Counted from the stretch's first letter, positions 17,464 through 26,166 are shown. The stretch is 64,000 bases of DNA from Microbacterium sp. cf332 (GCF_900102175.1 NZ_FNKN01000002.1:620001-684000); one strand, 5' to 3'. Made by a program: numbers and translations. Notes: generated by a model from the letters alone, not told the origin.

Positions 17464-19524
17464 TCAGCGCTCGTCGGGCTCGGTATGGGCGACCAGGCCG
17501 TAGGTCGTCGAGGCGCGACCCGCGCGGTCGTCGCCCGGCATCGGACGCGAACGCCGGCCGTAGACGATCTCGGACGAGTCGAGCAGCCAGGGCACGAGGG
17601 TGATCTGCACGCCGTGCACCATCATGAGCTGCTGCCCGATGCGGCGCGCGCGGCGGTTGTGCAGGAACGTCTCCCACCAGTGCCCGACGATGTACTGCGG
17701 CAGGTAGACCGTCACGACCGACGATCCGTGCTTCTCGCGGTACTTGCGGATGAAGGCGGCGAGCGGGGCGGCGTACTGCCGGTAGGGCGACTCGATGATG
17801 ACGAGGGGGACCGGCATCCCGTGCACCTGCCAGTCGGTCTGCACCTCCTGCGCCGTCTCTTTCGACACCGCGACGTGCACGGCGATCGTCTTGTCGTGCT
17901 TCGCCGACAGGGCGTAGTCGACGGCCTTGGCGACCGGCTTCTGCAGCCGGTTGACCAGGACGAGGGCGACGTCGCCCGTCGAGCCGAAGTGCACGTCGTC
18001 GTCCATCGCGATCTCGTGCTCGACGTCGCGGTAGTAGCGGCTCACCCCGACCATGAGGAACGCGAGGATGGGAATCGCGATGAACACGAGCCAGGCGCCG
18101 TGGGTGAACTTCGTCACGGTCACGATGACGAGCACCGCGACGGTGAAGGTCGCGCCGATGCCGTTGATGACGAGACCGCGGCGCGCTTCCGCGCGGTCGG
18201 CCGACGCCGACGGATGCAGCAGCCGCAGCTCGCGCCGCCAGTGCTTCACCATGCCGACCTGACCGAGCGAGAACGACACGAACACGCCGATGATGTACAG
18301 CTGGATCAGCGTCGTCAGGTCGGCCTGGAATACGACGAGCACGAGGATCGCCGCGAGGCCGAGGATGATCATGCCGTTCGAGAACACCAGACGGTCGCCG
18401 CGGGTGTTGAGCGACTTCGGCGCATAGCCGTCGCGGGCGAGGACCGCGCCGAGCAGCGGGAAGCCGTTGAAGGCGGTGTTCGCGGCGAGGAGCAGCACGC
18501 ACGCGGTCGCCGCCTGGATGATGAAGAACGGGATCGAACCCATGCCGAAGGTGGCCGCCGCGATCTGGGCCATGAGGCTCGGCTGGGGCTGGTTGACGCA
18601 GTCGAAGCCGACCAGGGCGCAGGGGTCCTCGGCGTAGTGGACGCCCGCGATGAGGCCGAGCGCCGTCAGGCCAGAGAAGAGCAGGATGGCGATGAGGCCC
18701 ATCATCACGAGCGTCTTCTGCGCGTTCGCGACCTTCGGCGCACGGAAGGCGGGAACGCCGTTCGACACCGCCTCGACGCCCGTCAGGGCCGAGCATCCGC
18801 TCGAGAACGCACGCAGGATGAGCAGGATCAGGGCCACCTGGCTGAGGCTCTCGGCCTCCATCGCGTACTGGGCGCTCTCGGCGACGGGCGCATCGCCGAG
18901 GGCCACGCGCACCAGTCCGGTGACCACCATGACGCCGACCGAACCGATGAAGATGTAGGTGGGCACGGCGAAGGCCGACGACGCCTCGCGCACGCCGCGC
19001 AGATTGACGACGATGATCAGCACGACGAACCCGACCGCGAGCTCGACCCGCCACGGGTCGAGGAACGGCAGCGCCGAGATGATGTTGTCGACGCCGGACG
19101 CCACCGACACCGCGACGGTGAGGATGTAGTCGACCAGCAGTGCGGCCGCCACGACCACGCCGGCCTTCTCGCCGAGGTTTGTGCGGGCGACCTCGTAGTC
19201 GCCGCCGCCCGACGGGTACGCCTTGATGAGCTGGCGGTAGCTCAGCACGACCACGATGAGCAGGGCGACGACCGCGAGCGCCACCCACGGGCTGAACGCG
19301 AGCATCGCGGTGCCGCCGATCGCCAGGATCATCAGCAGTTCCTGCGGCGCGTAGGCGACCGATGACAGCGCATCGGAGGCGAAGATCGGCAGGGCCCGGC
19401 GCTTCGGCAGCAGCTGGTCGTCGAGCTTCTCGGAATCGAGCGGATCGCCGATGAGGATGCGCTTCGCGATGGGGGTCGAATCGTCGCCCGCATCCCGACT
19501 GTCAGTGGTCACGGCGGGCGACAT
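17464..19524 (-). CDS. KimA-like APC-superfamily potassium importer
   Basis: 686 aa. About 12 transmembrane helices (residues 40-480) are followed by a 170-residue cytoplasmic domain. Motifs match Bacillus KimA (YdaO) as I remember it: LPIFASDALSSVAYAPQE, SYRQLIKAYPSGGGDYEV, LVDYILTVAVSVASGVDNI, RAFSSGCSALTGVEAVSNGVPAF and the C-terminal 'DKTIAVHVAVSKE' and VVTVYLPQYIVGHWW. KimA is a proton-coupled K+ importer inhibited by c-di-AMP; orthology here is an inference, and generic annotations would say amino acid permease. It is about 5 kb from kdpFABC, giving two K+ uptake systems in the neighbourhood. No c-di-AMP riboswitch fits in the 85 bp upstream. Confidence 0.78.
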   Translation of the reverse strand: MSPAVTTDSRDAGDDSTPIAKRILIGDPLDSEKLDDQLLPKRRALPIFASDALSSVAYAPQELLMILAIGGTAMLAFSPWVALAVVALLIVVVLSYRQLIKAYPSGGGDYEVARTNLGEKAGVVVAAALLVDYILTVAVSVASGVDNIISALPFLDPWRVELAVGFVVLIIVVNLRGVREASSAFAVPTYIFIGSVGVMVVTGLVRVALGDAPVAESAQYAMEAESLSQVALILLILRAFSSGCSALTGVEAVSNGVPAFRAPKVANAQKTLVMMGLIAILLFSGLTALGLIAGVHYAEDPCALVGFDCVNQPQPSLMAQIAAATFGMGSIPFFIIQAATACVLLLAANTAFNGFPLLGAVLARDGYAPKSLNTRGDRLVFSNGMIILGLAAILVLVVFQADLTTLIQLYIIGVFVSFSLGQVGMVKHWRRELRLLHPSASADRAEARRGLVINGIGATFTVAVLVIVTVTKFTHGAWLVFIAIPILAFLMVGVSRYYRDVEHEIAMDDDVHFGSTGDVALVLVNRLQKPVAKAVDYALSAKHDKTIAVHVAVSKETAQEVQTDWQVHGMPVPLVIIESPYRQYAAPLAAFIRKYREKHGSSVVTVYLPQYIVGHWWETFLHNRRARRIGQQLMMVHGVQITLVPWLLDSSEIVYGRRSRPMPGDDRAGRASTTYGLVAHTEPDER

Positions 19525-19609
19525 TACGCCTGGCGCGGCATCCTGCGCAATCTCGCCGCGCCGAGCGTCACCAGAGTGTTGTCGAACCGCCCCCGTCCGG
19601 TCGTCTCGG

Positions 19610-20374
19610 TCACAGTGTGCTCCAGGGGCGGTAGCGGATCAGGACGACCCCCGAGCCCACCTCGGCGTCCGCGAAGACGCTGTACGACAGGTCCTCCACC
19701 GGACCTTCGGGTGAATGGATCTCGGTGCGGTCTGTGTCGAAGACGAATCGCAGCTGCGCGTCGCCGCCGGACATCGGGAACTCTTCGTCCGGGTCGCTCG
19801 CCCGCACCTCGTCGGCGGTCGCACCGACGGCGAGCCCGAACTCGGGCTCGATGGGCACTCCCCTGACCTCGTTGGAACCGATGCCGATCCAGGTGGGGAT
19901 GCTGTATTCGTCGCGCGGCTTGTCGCCGTCGACGACGATCATGTCGTACAGCGTGAAGCCGCTCCAGTCGTAGGCCGTGTAGTCCGGGAAGTGGTTCCCG
20001 TCGCCCGGGTAGACGCTCATCCGGGGCTCGGCGCCGAAGGCCTCGGTCAGTGCGGCGACCGCGGGCCCGACCTCATCGCGCCAGCGGAACTCGAGGAGTG
20101 TCGACCCGTCGTCGGCGACGATCGTGAAGCCGGTCGCCGCCATGACGACCTCGGCCGCGACGGGCGCGGCATCCGTCGGCGTCGCGGACGGGGTCGGCGA
20201 CGGCGGAATGGCGGGCGTGCTCGTGCTCGCGCTCGGTGACGGAGCCGCGACCGGTGCGGCATCGCGCTGCGTCAGCAGGAACACGGCGATCGCGGCGGCG
20301 ACCAGCAGCACCGCTGCGACGATGCTCAGGATGACGACTGGTCGGCGCGAGCTGGCTTCGGTCATGTCCGTCAT
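19610..20374 (-). CDS. Membrane-anchored protein of unknown function, paralogue A
   Basis: 254 aa: a short cytoplasmic N-terminus, one transmembrane helix (about 12-33), a Pro/Ser/Thr/Ala linker (about 40-70), then an extracytoplasmic domain of about 180 residues. The domain aligns with the protein encoded at 20544-21506: GFTIVADDGSTLLEFRW, VAALTEAFGAEP, YDWSGFTLYDMIV and EFGLAVGATADEVRA have clear counterparts. I know no family. The upstream ATG (20374) is reported; the ATG at 20365 has a better ribosome binding site (AGGA with 8-nt spacing) and may be the true start. Confidence 0.65.
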   Translation of the reverse strand: MTDMTEASSRRPVVILSIVAAVLLVAAAIAVFLLTQRDAAPVAAPSPSASTSTPAIPPSPTPSATPTDAAPVAAEVVMAATGFTIVADDGSTLLEFRWRDEVGPAVAALTEAFGAEPRMSVYPGDGNHFPDYTAYDWSGFTLYDMIVVDGDKPRDEYSIPTWIGIGSNEVRGVPIEPEFGLAVGATADEVRASDPDEEFPMSGGDAQLRFVFDTDRTEIHSPEGPVEDLSYSVFADAEVGSGVVLIRYRPWSTL

Positions 20375-20412
20375 CCTGGCAGGGAGCCCGGTGCCGGCGA
20401 CATCCCGCAGCC

Positions 20413-20500
20413 GTGCCCGGATGCAACGAATCAGTCACGACGCGCCGGGTGCGGATGCCGCACCGCGGGGTGTCGCCCTCGATCTCTTGCATCGCGGCAC
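20413..20500. repeat. Long intergenic palindrome, copy 2 (inverted)
   Basis: GTGCCCGGATGCAA (20413-20426) pairs with TTGCATCGCGGCAC (20487-20500), 12 of 14 positions. Read on the minus strand, 20500 down to 20466 repeats the 35-nt core of the element at 7952-7986 (32 of 35). It lies downstream of the gene ending at 20544. Confidence 0.7.
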
Positions 20501-20543
20501 GGGCACGGGCAGGGGCACGGGCACGGTCGGCCGTGCGCGCGCC

Positions 20544-21506
20544 TCAGCGGCCGGCGCGGAAGGTGTACGTGACGGTGACCCGGCTGCCCTCGACCGTGAC
20601 GGCGGCGCCGAAGCGGCGCTGGCCGTCCTGGTAGAAGGTGTTGCGGTCCGAGCCGAACACGAACGACCCGCCCGCGCCGGACTCGGGGCCGAGCGCCGCG
20701 ACCTCGTCGGCCGTCATGTCGAGCCCGACGCCGAAGTCGTCGGTGACCGGCACATCGATGTCGGAGTCGTACGAGATGTATGTCGGAGCCGGCACCTCGG
20801 CGCGGGGACGGTTGCCCGCGCTCAGGAAGACGTCGTACAGGCGGAAGCCCTCCCACACGTAGATGTTGTACGCGTAGTTCTCGGCGTCGCCGTTCTGGAA
20901 GTCCTCGGTCGGCGCGGCGCCGAACAGCTCCGTCAGCGCAGCCACGGCCGGGGCCGCGTCGTCCGCCCAGGCGTGGGTGAAGGTGGTCGAGCCGGTCGCA
21001 TCGGTGATCGTGAAGCCGTCGCCGGTCACGGCGACACCCGCGGTCGCGGCGGGCGCGCTCGGCGACTCCGACGGATTCTGGGGCGCGCCGCTCTGCTGCG
21101 GGATCGACTGCGTCGCCGGGGCCGTGGGCACGGGGTCGGCGGTCGGCTCTTGACGCTGCGACTGCTGCACGAGGTAGATCGTGAAAACGACGACCACCGC
21201 GACGACGAGCAGGCCCGCGATGCTCGACAGGATGACGAGCGTACGCCGGTCTCCGCCGCCGCCCTCGCCGGCGTCGCGTTCGGTCGCGCGCTCGGGCCGC
21301 TCGTCGGGCCACCCCGCCATGACGGGTGCCGTGCGCGGCGCCTTCTCGCGCTTCGGCCCCGGCTCGCGGCTCGCGCGCGGCTTCTTCTCCCGCGGCTCGC
21401 GCGGCGCCTTCGGCTCGCGCGGCGCCTTCTCGCGCTTCGCGCGGTCGGGCTTCGGCGGCGGCTCGTACGGCTCGAAGTCGGCGAACGGGTCGTTCGGATC
21501 GCTCAT
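20544..21506 (-). CDS. Membrane-anchored protein of unknown function, paralogue B
   Basis: 320 aa. The N-terminal 95 residues are cytoplasmic and very basic, with repeated PKAPREPREKK-type units. A transmembrane helix (about 97-119) and a Pro/Thr/Ser linker follow, then a domain matching paralogue A: GFTITDATGSTTFTHAW, VAALTELFGAAP, YVWEGFRLYDVFL and DFGVGLDMTADEVAA. The start ATG overlaps the stop of the M20 amidohydrolase gene (ATGA). A longer frame extending to 22421 is antisense to that gene and was discarded. Function unknown; tandem duplication with A is evident. Confidence 0.75.
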   Translation of the reverse strand: MSDPNDPFADFEPYEPPPKPDRAKREKAPREPKAPREPREKKPRASREPGPKREKAPRTAPVMAGWPDERPERATERDAGEGGGGDRRTLVILSSIAGLLVVAVVVVFTIYLVQQSQRQEPTADPVPTAPATQSIPQQSGAPQNPSESPSAPAATAGVAVTGDGFTITDATGSTTFTHAWADDAAPAVAALTELFGAAPTEDFQNGDAENYAYNIYVWEGFRLYDVFLSAGNRPRAEVPAPTYISYDSDIDVPVTDDFGVGLDMTADEVAALGPESGAGGSFVFGSDRNTFYQDGQRRFGAAVTVEGSRVTVTYTFRAGR

Positions 21507-22717
21507 GCCAGGAACTCCGTGGCGGCCACGACGAGGTTCTCGACGCCGCGCTCGATCGTCGGATGCATGATCGGTGCGAAGAAGGGCGAGTGGTTCGTCG
21601 GGATGTCGCGCTCGACCGTGCCCGCGGCGACGGCATCCGCGAACTTCTGCGGGTCGACGCCGCCCCAGAACCAGAACACCAGGGGCGCGCCGGTTTCGCG
21701 GGCGAACCACGAGACGTCCTCGCTGCCCGTGAACATGCCCGGGTCGACGACGCTGCCCTCGCCGAACGCGCGCTCGAACGCCGTGGTCAAGCGTGCGGTG
21801 GCGGTGTGGTCGTTGATCGTCGGGGGCAGGGTGTGATCGGTCGTGATGGTCGGCTCGGTCTCGGCCCCGGATGCCGCCGCCTCGGCGCGCACGATGCGCT
21901 CGACCTTTGAGAGCACGCGCTCGCGGGCCTCGTCGTCGGGGTAGCGCAGACTGAGTTCGAGCTTCGCCTCGGCGGGGATGATGTTGTTCTTGAGTCCCGC
22001 GTGGATGGATCCGACGGTCACGACGGCGACGTCGCGGGGGTCGACCTCGCGCGAGACCACGGTCTGCAGGCGCATCACGGTGGCGGCCGCCATCACGATG
22101 GGGTCGATCGTGGAGTGGGGCCGCGATCCGTGCCCGCCCCGGCCGTGCATCACGACGGTGAGCCCGTCGGAGGCCGCCATCTGCGTACCGGGGCGCACCC
22201 CGATGATGCCCGCGGGGAGCGGGGTGACGTGCTGGCCGAGCACGATGTCGGGCTTGGGGAAGCGGTCGAGCACGCCGTCGGCGATCATCGCCTGCGAGCC
22301 GGCGCCGTACTCCTCGGCGGGCTGGAACACGGCGACCACGGTGCCCGACCACTCGTCGCGCGTCGCGATGAGGCGCTCGAGCGCGCCGAGGAGGGCCGTG
22401 ACGTGCATGTCGTGCCCGCACGCGTGCATCACCGGCACGTCGTTTCCGGCGGGGTCGACGCCGCGCGCGGTCGAGGCGTATTCGAGGCCCGTCTGCTCGG
22501 GCACGGGCAGGCCGTCCATGTCGGCGCGGAGCCAGACGACCGGGCCGTCGCCGTTGCGGAGCGCGGTGGCCACGCCCGTGCGGCCGATGCCCTCCTCGTA
22601 CTCGAGGCCGAGCTCGCCGAGCCGAGCCGCGATGATCGCGGCGGTCCGCGTCTCCTGGAACGACAGCTCAGGGTGCCGGTGCAGGTCGGTGTAGAGGGCG
22701 TCGAGATCGAGGGCCAT
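21503..22717 (-). CDS. M20-family amidohydrolase (aminoacylase-like)
   Basis: 404 aa, the length of M20D amidohydrolases (N-acyl-amino acid, hippurate and IAA-amino acid hydrolases). Metal-site motifs: MHACGHDMHVTALLG (about 107), 'QPAEEYGAGSQAMI' (about 140), GQHVTPLPAG (about 170) and a C-terminal NHSPFFAP. The dimerisation lid includes GRGGHGSRPHSTIDP. It hydrolyses an amide bond to release an amino acid; substrate not predictable. The ATG at 22717 has TAGGCT 6 nt upstream and no ribosome binding site. It is translationally coupled to paralogue B. Confidence 0.85.
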   Translation of the reverse strand: MALDLDALYTDLHRHPELSFQETRTAAIIAARLGELGLEYEEGIGRTGVATALRNGDGPVVWLRADMDGLPVPEQTGLEYASTARGVDPAGNDVPVMHACGHDMHVTALLGALERLIATRDEWSGTVVAVFQPAEEYGAGSQAMIADGVLDRFPKPDIVLGQHVTPLPAGIIGVRPGTQMAASDGLTVVMHGRGGHGSRPHSTIDPIVMAAATVMRLQTVVSREVDPRDVAVVTVGSIHAGLKNNIIPAEAKLELSLRYPDDEARERVLSKVERIVRAEAAASGAETEPTITTDHTLPPTINDHTATARLTTAFERAFGEGSVVDPGMFTGSEDVSWFARETGAPLVFWFWGGVDPQKFADAVAAGTVERDIPTNHSPFFAPIMHPTIERGVENLVVAATEFLA

Positions 22718-22723
22718 GTTCCG

Positions 22724-22729
22724 AGCCTA
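22724..22729 (-). promoter_or_regulatory. -10 element of the M20 gene
   Basis: TAGGCT on the minus strand, 6 nt before the ATG at 22717; leaderless arrangement. Confidence 0.5.
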
Positions 22730-22807
22730 CGGGAGGGGGCTGCACGCCGCCGGGGAACGCTGCACGTGCCCGGTCAGGCCGGCCGGGTCATCAGGCGGGG
22801 CCGGGGG

Positions 22808-23812
22808 TCAGGCGGGCGGCGCGGTGCTGGTGCGCTCGACGAGCGCGAAGTCGAGGTCGACCGGCGGCTCGGACGTCGAGCCGTGCAGTGCCGCGATCAT
22901 CGCCGCGGCGACGCGCTCGCCCTGCCGGCCGGGGAACTGGTCGACGGTGGTGAGCCCGAAGAAGGCGCCGAGGTCGTGCCCGTCGACGCCGACGACCGAC
23001 AGGTCCTGCGGCACGCGCAGCCCGAGCTCGCGCGCCGCGAGGATGGCCCCGATCGCCATCTCGTCGGATGCCGCGAAGATCGCGGTCGGCCGCTTCTCGG
23101 CGTCGCGCAGCAGTCGGGTCGCCGCCTCGTGCCCGCCGCCCATGGTGAAGTCGCCCGCTGCGAACCGGTCGTCGCGAACGGCGACGCCGGCGTCGGCGAG
23201 GGCCGACTCGAATCCGCGCCGACGCTGCGAGGGGATGTGGAAGTCGCCCTCGAACTGCGGGTGCAGGCCGATGTGGGCGATGTCGCGGTGCCCCAGGCCG
23301 AGCAGGTGCTCGGTCGCGGTGCGGGCCACCTCGAGCTCGTTCACCGTGAGCGACCGCAGCCCGGCCAGCTGCCCGCCCATCGCGATGACCGGCAGACCGA
23401 GGTCTCCCAATTGCGCGATCTCGGCCCGGGCGAGGGCCATCGACACGACGATGACCCCGTCGACGCGCTGTCGCCGCAGCGAGGTCGCGAACACGCGGCT
23501 GCGCTCGTCGACCTCGGCGGTCAGGGCGTACAGGGCGACGTCGTAGTCGTTGCGCTGCAGGGTCGCGGCGATGCCCGTGAGCACCCGGGAGAAGAACCAC
23601 CGATCGAGTATCGGCACGAGCACGCCGATGTTGCGCGTTCGTCCCGTGGCGAGGCTCGACGCCGCGGACGACACGACGTAGCCCAGGTCGGATGCCGCCC
23701 GCAGCACGCGCTCGCGCGTCGCGGACGACACCGGGCCGCGGCCGCTCAGGGTGCGGGAGACGGTCGCCGTCGAGACCTGCGCGCGTCGCGCGACGTCGTC
23801 GATGCCGGCCAT
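22808..23812 (-). CDS. LacI-family repressor of the alpha-glucosidase gene
   Basis: 334 aa. The helix-turn-helix is at residues 3-25 (IDDVARRAQVSTATVSRTLSG) with a hinge helix near 50-58, then a periplasmic-binding-protein-like effector domain (62-334) with IGVLVPILDRWFF, VDGVIVVSM and PTAIFAASDEMAIGAI. GGGAGGGCGGGAG precedes the ATG. It lies 14 bp downstream of the GH13 gene. The palindrome TGCAAGCGCTTGCA in the GH13 promoter is the expected kind of LacI-family operator, so this protein probably represses that gene until an alpha-glucoside is present. Confidence 0.88.
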   Translation of the reverse strand: MAGIDDVARRAQVSTATVSRTLSGRGPVSSATRERVLRAASDLGYVVSSAASSLATGRTRNIGVLVPILDRWFFSRVLTGIAATLQRNDYDVALYALTAEVDERSRVFATSLRRQRVDGVIVVSMALARAEIAQLGDLGLPVIAMGGQLAGLRSLTVNELEVARTATEHLLGLGHRDIAHIGLHPQFEGDFHIPSQRRRGFESALADAGVAVRDDRFAAGDFTMGGGHEAATRLLRDAEKRPTAIFAASDEMAIGAILAARELGLRVPQDLSVVGVDGHDLGAFFGLTTVDQFPGRQGERVAAAMIAALHGSTSEPPVDLDFALVERTSTAPPA

Positions 23813-23826
23813 CTCCCGCCCTCCCG

Positions 23827-25536
23827 TCAGCCCACGCGCAGCCAGACCGCGGCGTCGACGGGCAGCTCACTGCCGGCGCCCGCGCCGAGGTCGGCGACGC
23901 TCGAGACCAGGATGTCGCCGGCGGGCAGCGCGACCGGACTCGTGCCGGTGTTCGCGACGACGAGCACATCGCCGTTGCGGAAGGCCACGACGTCGTCGCC
24001 GAGGTTCAGGTCGACCCACTCGAGCGCTCCCGCCCCGAGGTCGTGACGTCGCCGCGCCGCGAGCAGGTCGCGGTACAGCGCCAGGGTCGAGGCCGGGTCG
24101 CCATCCTGCGCCGACCGCGCGAGGTCGTTCCACTCCTCGGGCTGCGGCAGCCACGAGGCGCCTGTCGGGCTGAAGCCGTACCCGGGGGCGTCGGCCTCCC
24201 ACGGGATGGGCACGCGGCATCCGTCGCGGCCGTAGCGCTCGCCGTCGGTGCGGAACCAGGTCGGGTCCTGCCGGGCCGCGTCGGGCAGGTGCACGACCTC
24301 CGGCAGTCCGAGCTCCTCGCCCTGGTAGAGGTAGGCCGAGCCGGGCAGGGCGAGCATGAGCGTCGTCGCAGCGCGGGCGCGGGCGAGGCCGACGACGGCA
24401 TCGGGCTGGCCGGGGGAGTCGGGCCCGAGGCCGTGACCCTGGGGGTTCTCGGCCGTGAGCGCCAGGCGCGAGGCGTGACGGACGACGTCGTGGTTCGACA
24501 GCACCCAGGTGGCGGGGGCGCCGACGGCGGGGAACGCCCGCAGCGACTCGGAGATCACCTCGGTGAGGTGGTCGGCGTCCCACTCGGTCTGCAGGTACGG
24601 GAAGTTGAACGCCTGGTGCATCTCGTCCTGCCGCACCCACAGCGCCGTCTCGTCGACGGTCGGCAGCCACGCCTCGGCGCAGAGGGCCCGGTCGCCCTCG
24701 TACTCGGCGAGGATGCGGTTCCAGCGGCGATAGATGTCGTGCACGCCCTCCTGGCCCCAGTAGGGGACGTCGAGGCTGTCGCCGCCCATCGATCCGGCGT
24801 CTTCTGCCGGCACGAAGTCGGGCAGTCCGTCGGACTTGACGAGGCCGTGGGCGACGTCGACGCGGAAGCCGTCGACGCCGCGGTCGAGCCAGAACCGCAG
24901 GATGCGCTCGAACTCGTCGCCCACCTTGGGGTTGGCCCAGTCGAAGTCGGGCTGCGTCGAGTCGAACAGGTGGAGGTACCACTGGCCGGGGGTGCCGTCG
25001 GGGTTCGTCGTGCGCGTCCAGGCCGGACCGCCGAAGACCGACTCCCAGTTGTTGGGCGCCTCGTCGCCGTTCTCGCCCTTGCCGTCGCGGAAGATGTAGC
25101 GGGCGCGCTCGACGCTTCCCGGTGCCGCCGCGAGCGCCTGCTGGAACCACGCGTGCTGATCCGACGAGTGGTTGGGGACGAGGTCGACGATGACCCGGAT
25201 GCCGCGGGCGTGCGCCTCGTCGAGCATCGTGTCGAAGTCGGCCAGTGTGCCGAACAGCGGGTCGACGTCGCAGTAGTCCGCGACGTCGTATCCGGCGTCC
25301 TTCTGCGGGGAGCGGAAGAAGGGGCTCAGCCAGACCGCGTCGACGCCGAGGTCGGCCAGCGAGCCGAGCCGCTCGGTGATCCCCGCGAGGTCGCCGATGC
25401 CGTCACCCGAGGCGTCGGCGAACGAGCGGGGGTAGATCTGGTAGATGACGGCGGAGCGCCACCACTCGGCGCCGGGGCGGGAGGTCCCGATCGGGGCGAG
25501 GGTGGAGGCCGCGGTGTCCACGGAGGAGGAGGTCAT
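23827..25536 (-). CDS. GH13 alpha-glucosidase
   Basis: 569 aa. It starts at the ATG at 25536; a longer open frame to 26115 is antisense to apt. The (beta/alpha)8 barrel motifs are clear: SAVIYQIYPRSF (about 30), region I DLVPNHSS, region II DGFRVDVAHGLVK with the nucleophile Asp, region III ALCAEAWLP with the acid Glu, and region IV LSNHDVVRH. The C-terminal beta domain ends at residue 569. It has no signal peptide, so it acts on imported maltose- or isomaltose-type oligosaccharides in the cytoplasm. The promoter carries a perfect LacI-type operator and the cognate LacI gene follows. Confidence 0.92.
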   Translation of the reverse strand: MTSSSVDTAASTLAPIGTSRPGAEWWRSAVIYQIYPRSFADASGDGIGDLAGITERLGSLADLGVDAVWLSPFFRSPQKDAGYDVADYCDVDPLFGTLADFDTMLDEAHARGIRVIVDLVPNHSSDQHAWFQQALAAAPGSVERARYIFRDGKGENGDEAPNNWESVFGGPAWTRTTNPDGTPGQWYLHLFDSTQPDFDWANPKVGDEFERILRFWLDRGVDGFRVDVAHGLVKSDGLPDFVPAEDAGSMGGDSLDVPYWGQEGVHDIYRRWNRILAEYEGDRALCAEAWLPTVDETALWVRQDEMHQAFNFPYLQTEWDADHLTEVISESLRAFPAVGAPATWVLSNHDVVRHASRLALTAENPQGHGLGPDSPGQPDAVVGLARARAATTLMLALPGSAYLYQGEELGLPEVVHLPDAARQDPTWFRTDGERYGRDGCRVPIPWEADAPGYGFSPTGASWLPQPEEWNDLARSAQDGDPASTLALYRDLLAARRRHDLGAGALEWVDLNLGDDVVAFRNGDVLVVANTGTSPVALPAGDILVSSVADLGAGAGSELPVDAAVWLRVG

Positions 25537-25543
25537 GCGCGTC

Positions 25544-25564
25544 AGCCTAGTGCAAGCGCTTGCA
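25544..25564 (-). promoter_or_regulatory. LacI operator and -10 of the GH13 gene
   Basis: TGCAAGCGCTTGCA (25551-25564) is a perfect 14-bp palindrome with the central CG typical of LacI-family operators. It sits immediately upstream of TAGGCT (minus strand, 25549-25544), the likely -10, which lies 7 nt before the ATG. A bound repressor would block the promoter core. Confidence 0.75.
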
Positions 25565-25602
25565 GTCGGGTGGGAGCCGCCGGTCCCGTCGCCGATCGGG
25601 CC

Positions 25603-25608
25603 TAGGGT
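25603..25608 (+). promoter_or_regulatory. -10 element of apt
   Basis: TAGGGT followed by 6 nt and the GTG at 25615; leaderless arrangement. Confidence 0.5.
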
Positions 25609-25614
25609 GGTTCG

Positions 25615-26133
25615 GTGACTTCCGACCCCCTCGAGCACGCCGAGTCGCTCATCGCGCTCATCCCCGACTTCCCCGAGCCGGGCATCCTCTTCCGCGACAT
25701 CTCGCCGCTGCTCGCCGACGCGACCGCGCTGCGCACCGTCGTCGACGCGATCGTGTCGCCCTTCGCCCGCGAGTTCGACGTCGTGGCGGGCGTCGAGGCG
25801 CGCGGCTTCCTCATCGCAGGGGCCGTCGCCGCCGCGAGCGGCGTCGGTATGGTGCCGATCCGCAAGGCCGGCAAGCTGCCGCGCCCCGCCGCATCCGTCT
25901 CCTACGACCTCGAGTACGGTCAGGCGACGATCGAGATGGCCGACGATCTTCCTCCCGGCACCCGGGTGCTGCTCGTCGACGACGTGCTCGCGACCGGCGG
26001 CACGCTGCGCGCCGCGCAGCGACTGCTCGACGGGCTCGGCTACCGCACGATCGGCACGGCGGTGCTCATGGAGCTCTCCGACCTCGGCGGTCAGGACGTG
26101 TGCGGCCCCGTGCACACGGTGTTCCGCGTCTGA
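25615..26133 (+). CDS. apt: Adenine phosphoribosyltransferase
   Basis: 172 aa, the normal APT length. The type I PRTase PRPP loop is VLLVDDVLATGGTLRAA (about 118-134); the flexible region includes GVGMVPIRKAGKLP and the N-terminal 'IPDFPEPGILFRDISPLL' is diagnostic of APT. It salvages adenine to AMP with PRPP in the cytoplasm. The GTG start has a -10 hexamer 6 nt upstream. It is divergent from the GH13 gene and convergent with hpxO, so it is next to, but not transcribed with, the purine-degradation genes. Confidence 0.95.
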   Translation: MTSDPLEHAESLIALIPDFPEPGILFRDISPLLADATALRTVVDAIVSPFAREFDVVAGVEARGFLIAGAVAAASGVGMVPIRKAGKLPRPAASVSYDLEYGQATIEMADDLPPGTRVLLVDDVLATGGTLRAAQRLLDGLGYRTIGTAVLMELSDLGGQDVCGPVHTVFRV

Positions 26134-26166
26134 CCCGGCACGCGCCCTCGCCGGCGCGCGCCGCGC

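Noticed and set aside
19525..19609. c-di-AMP (ydaO-type) riboswitch before the KimA-like gene
   Set aside because: Only 85 bp lie between the genes, too short for that riboswitch, and no conserved elements are visible.
25537..26115. N-terminal extension of the GH13 protein
   Set aside because: It would cover apt in antisense and push the start past the operator and -10. The GH13 domain starts within 35 residues of the ATG at 25536.
26134..26166. GC-rich dyad between apt and hpxO as a terminator
   Set aside because: GGCGCGCGCC-type symmetry is short and expected by chance at this base composition.
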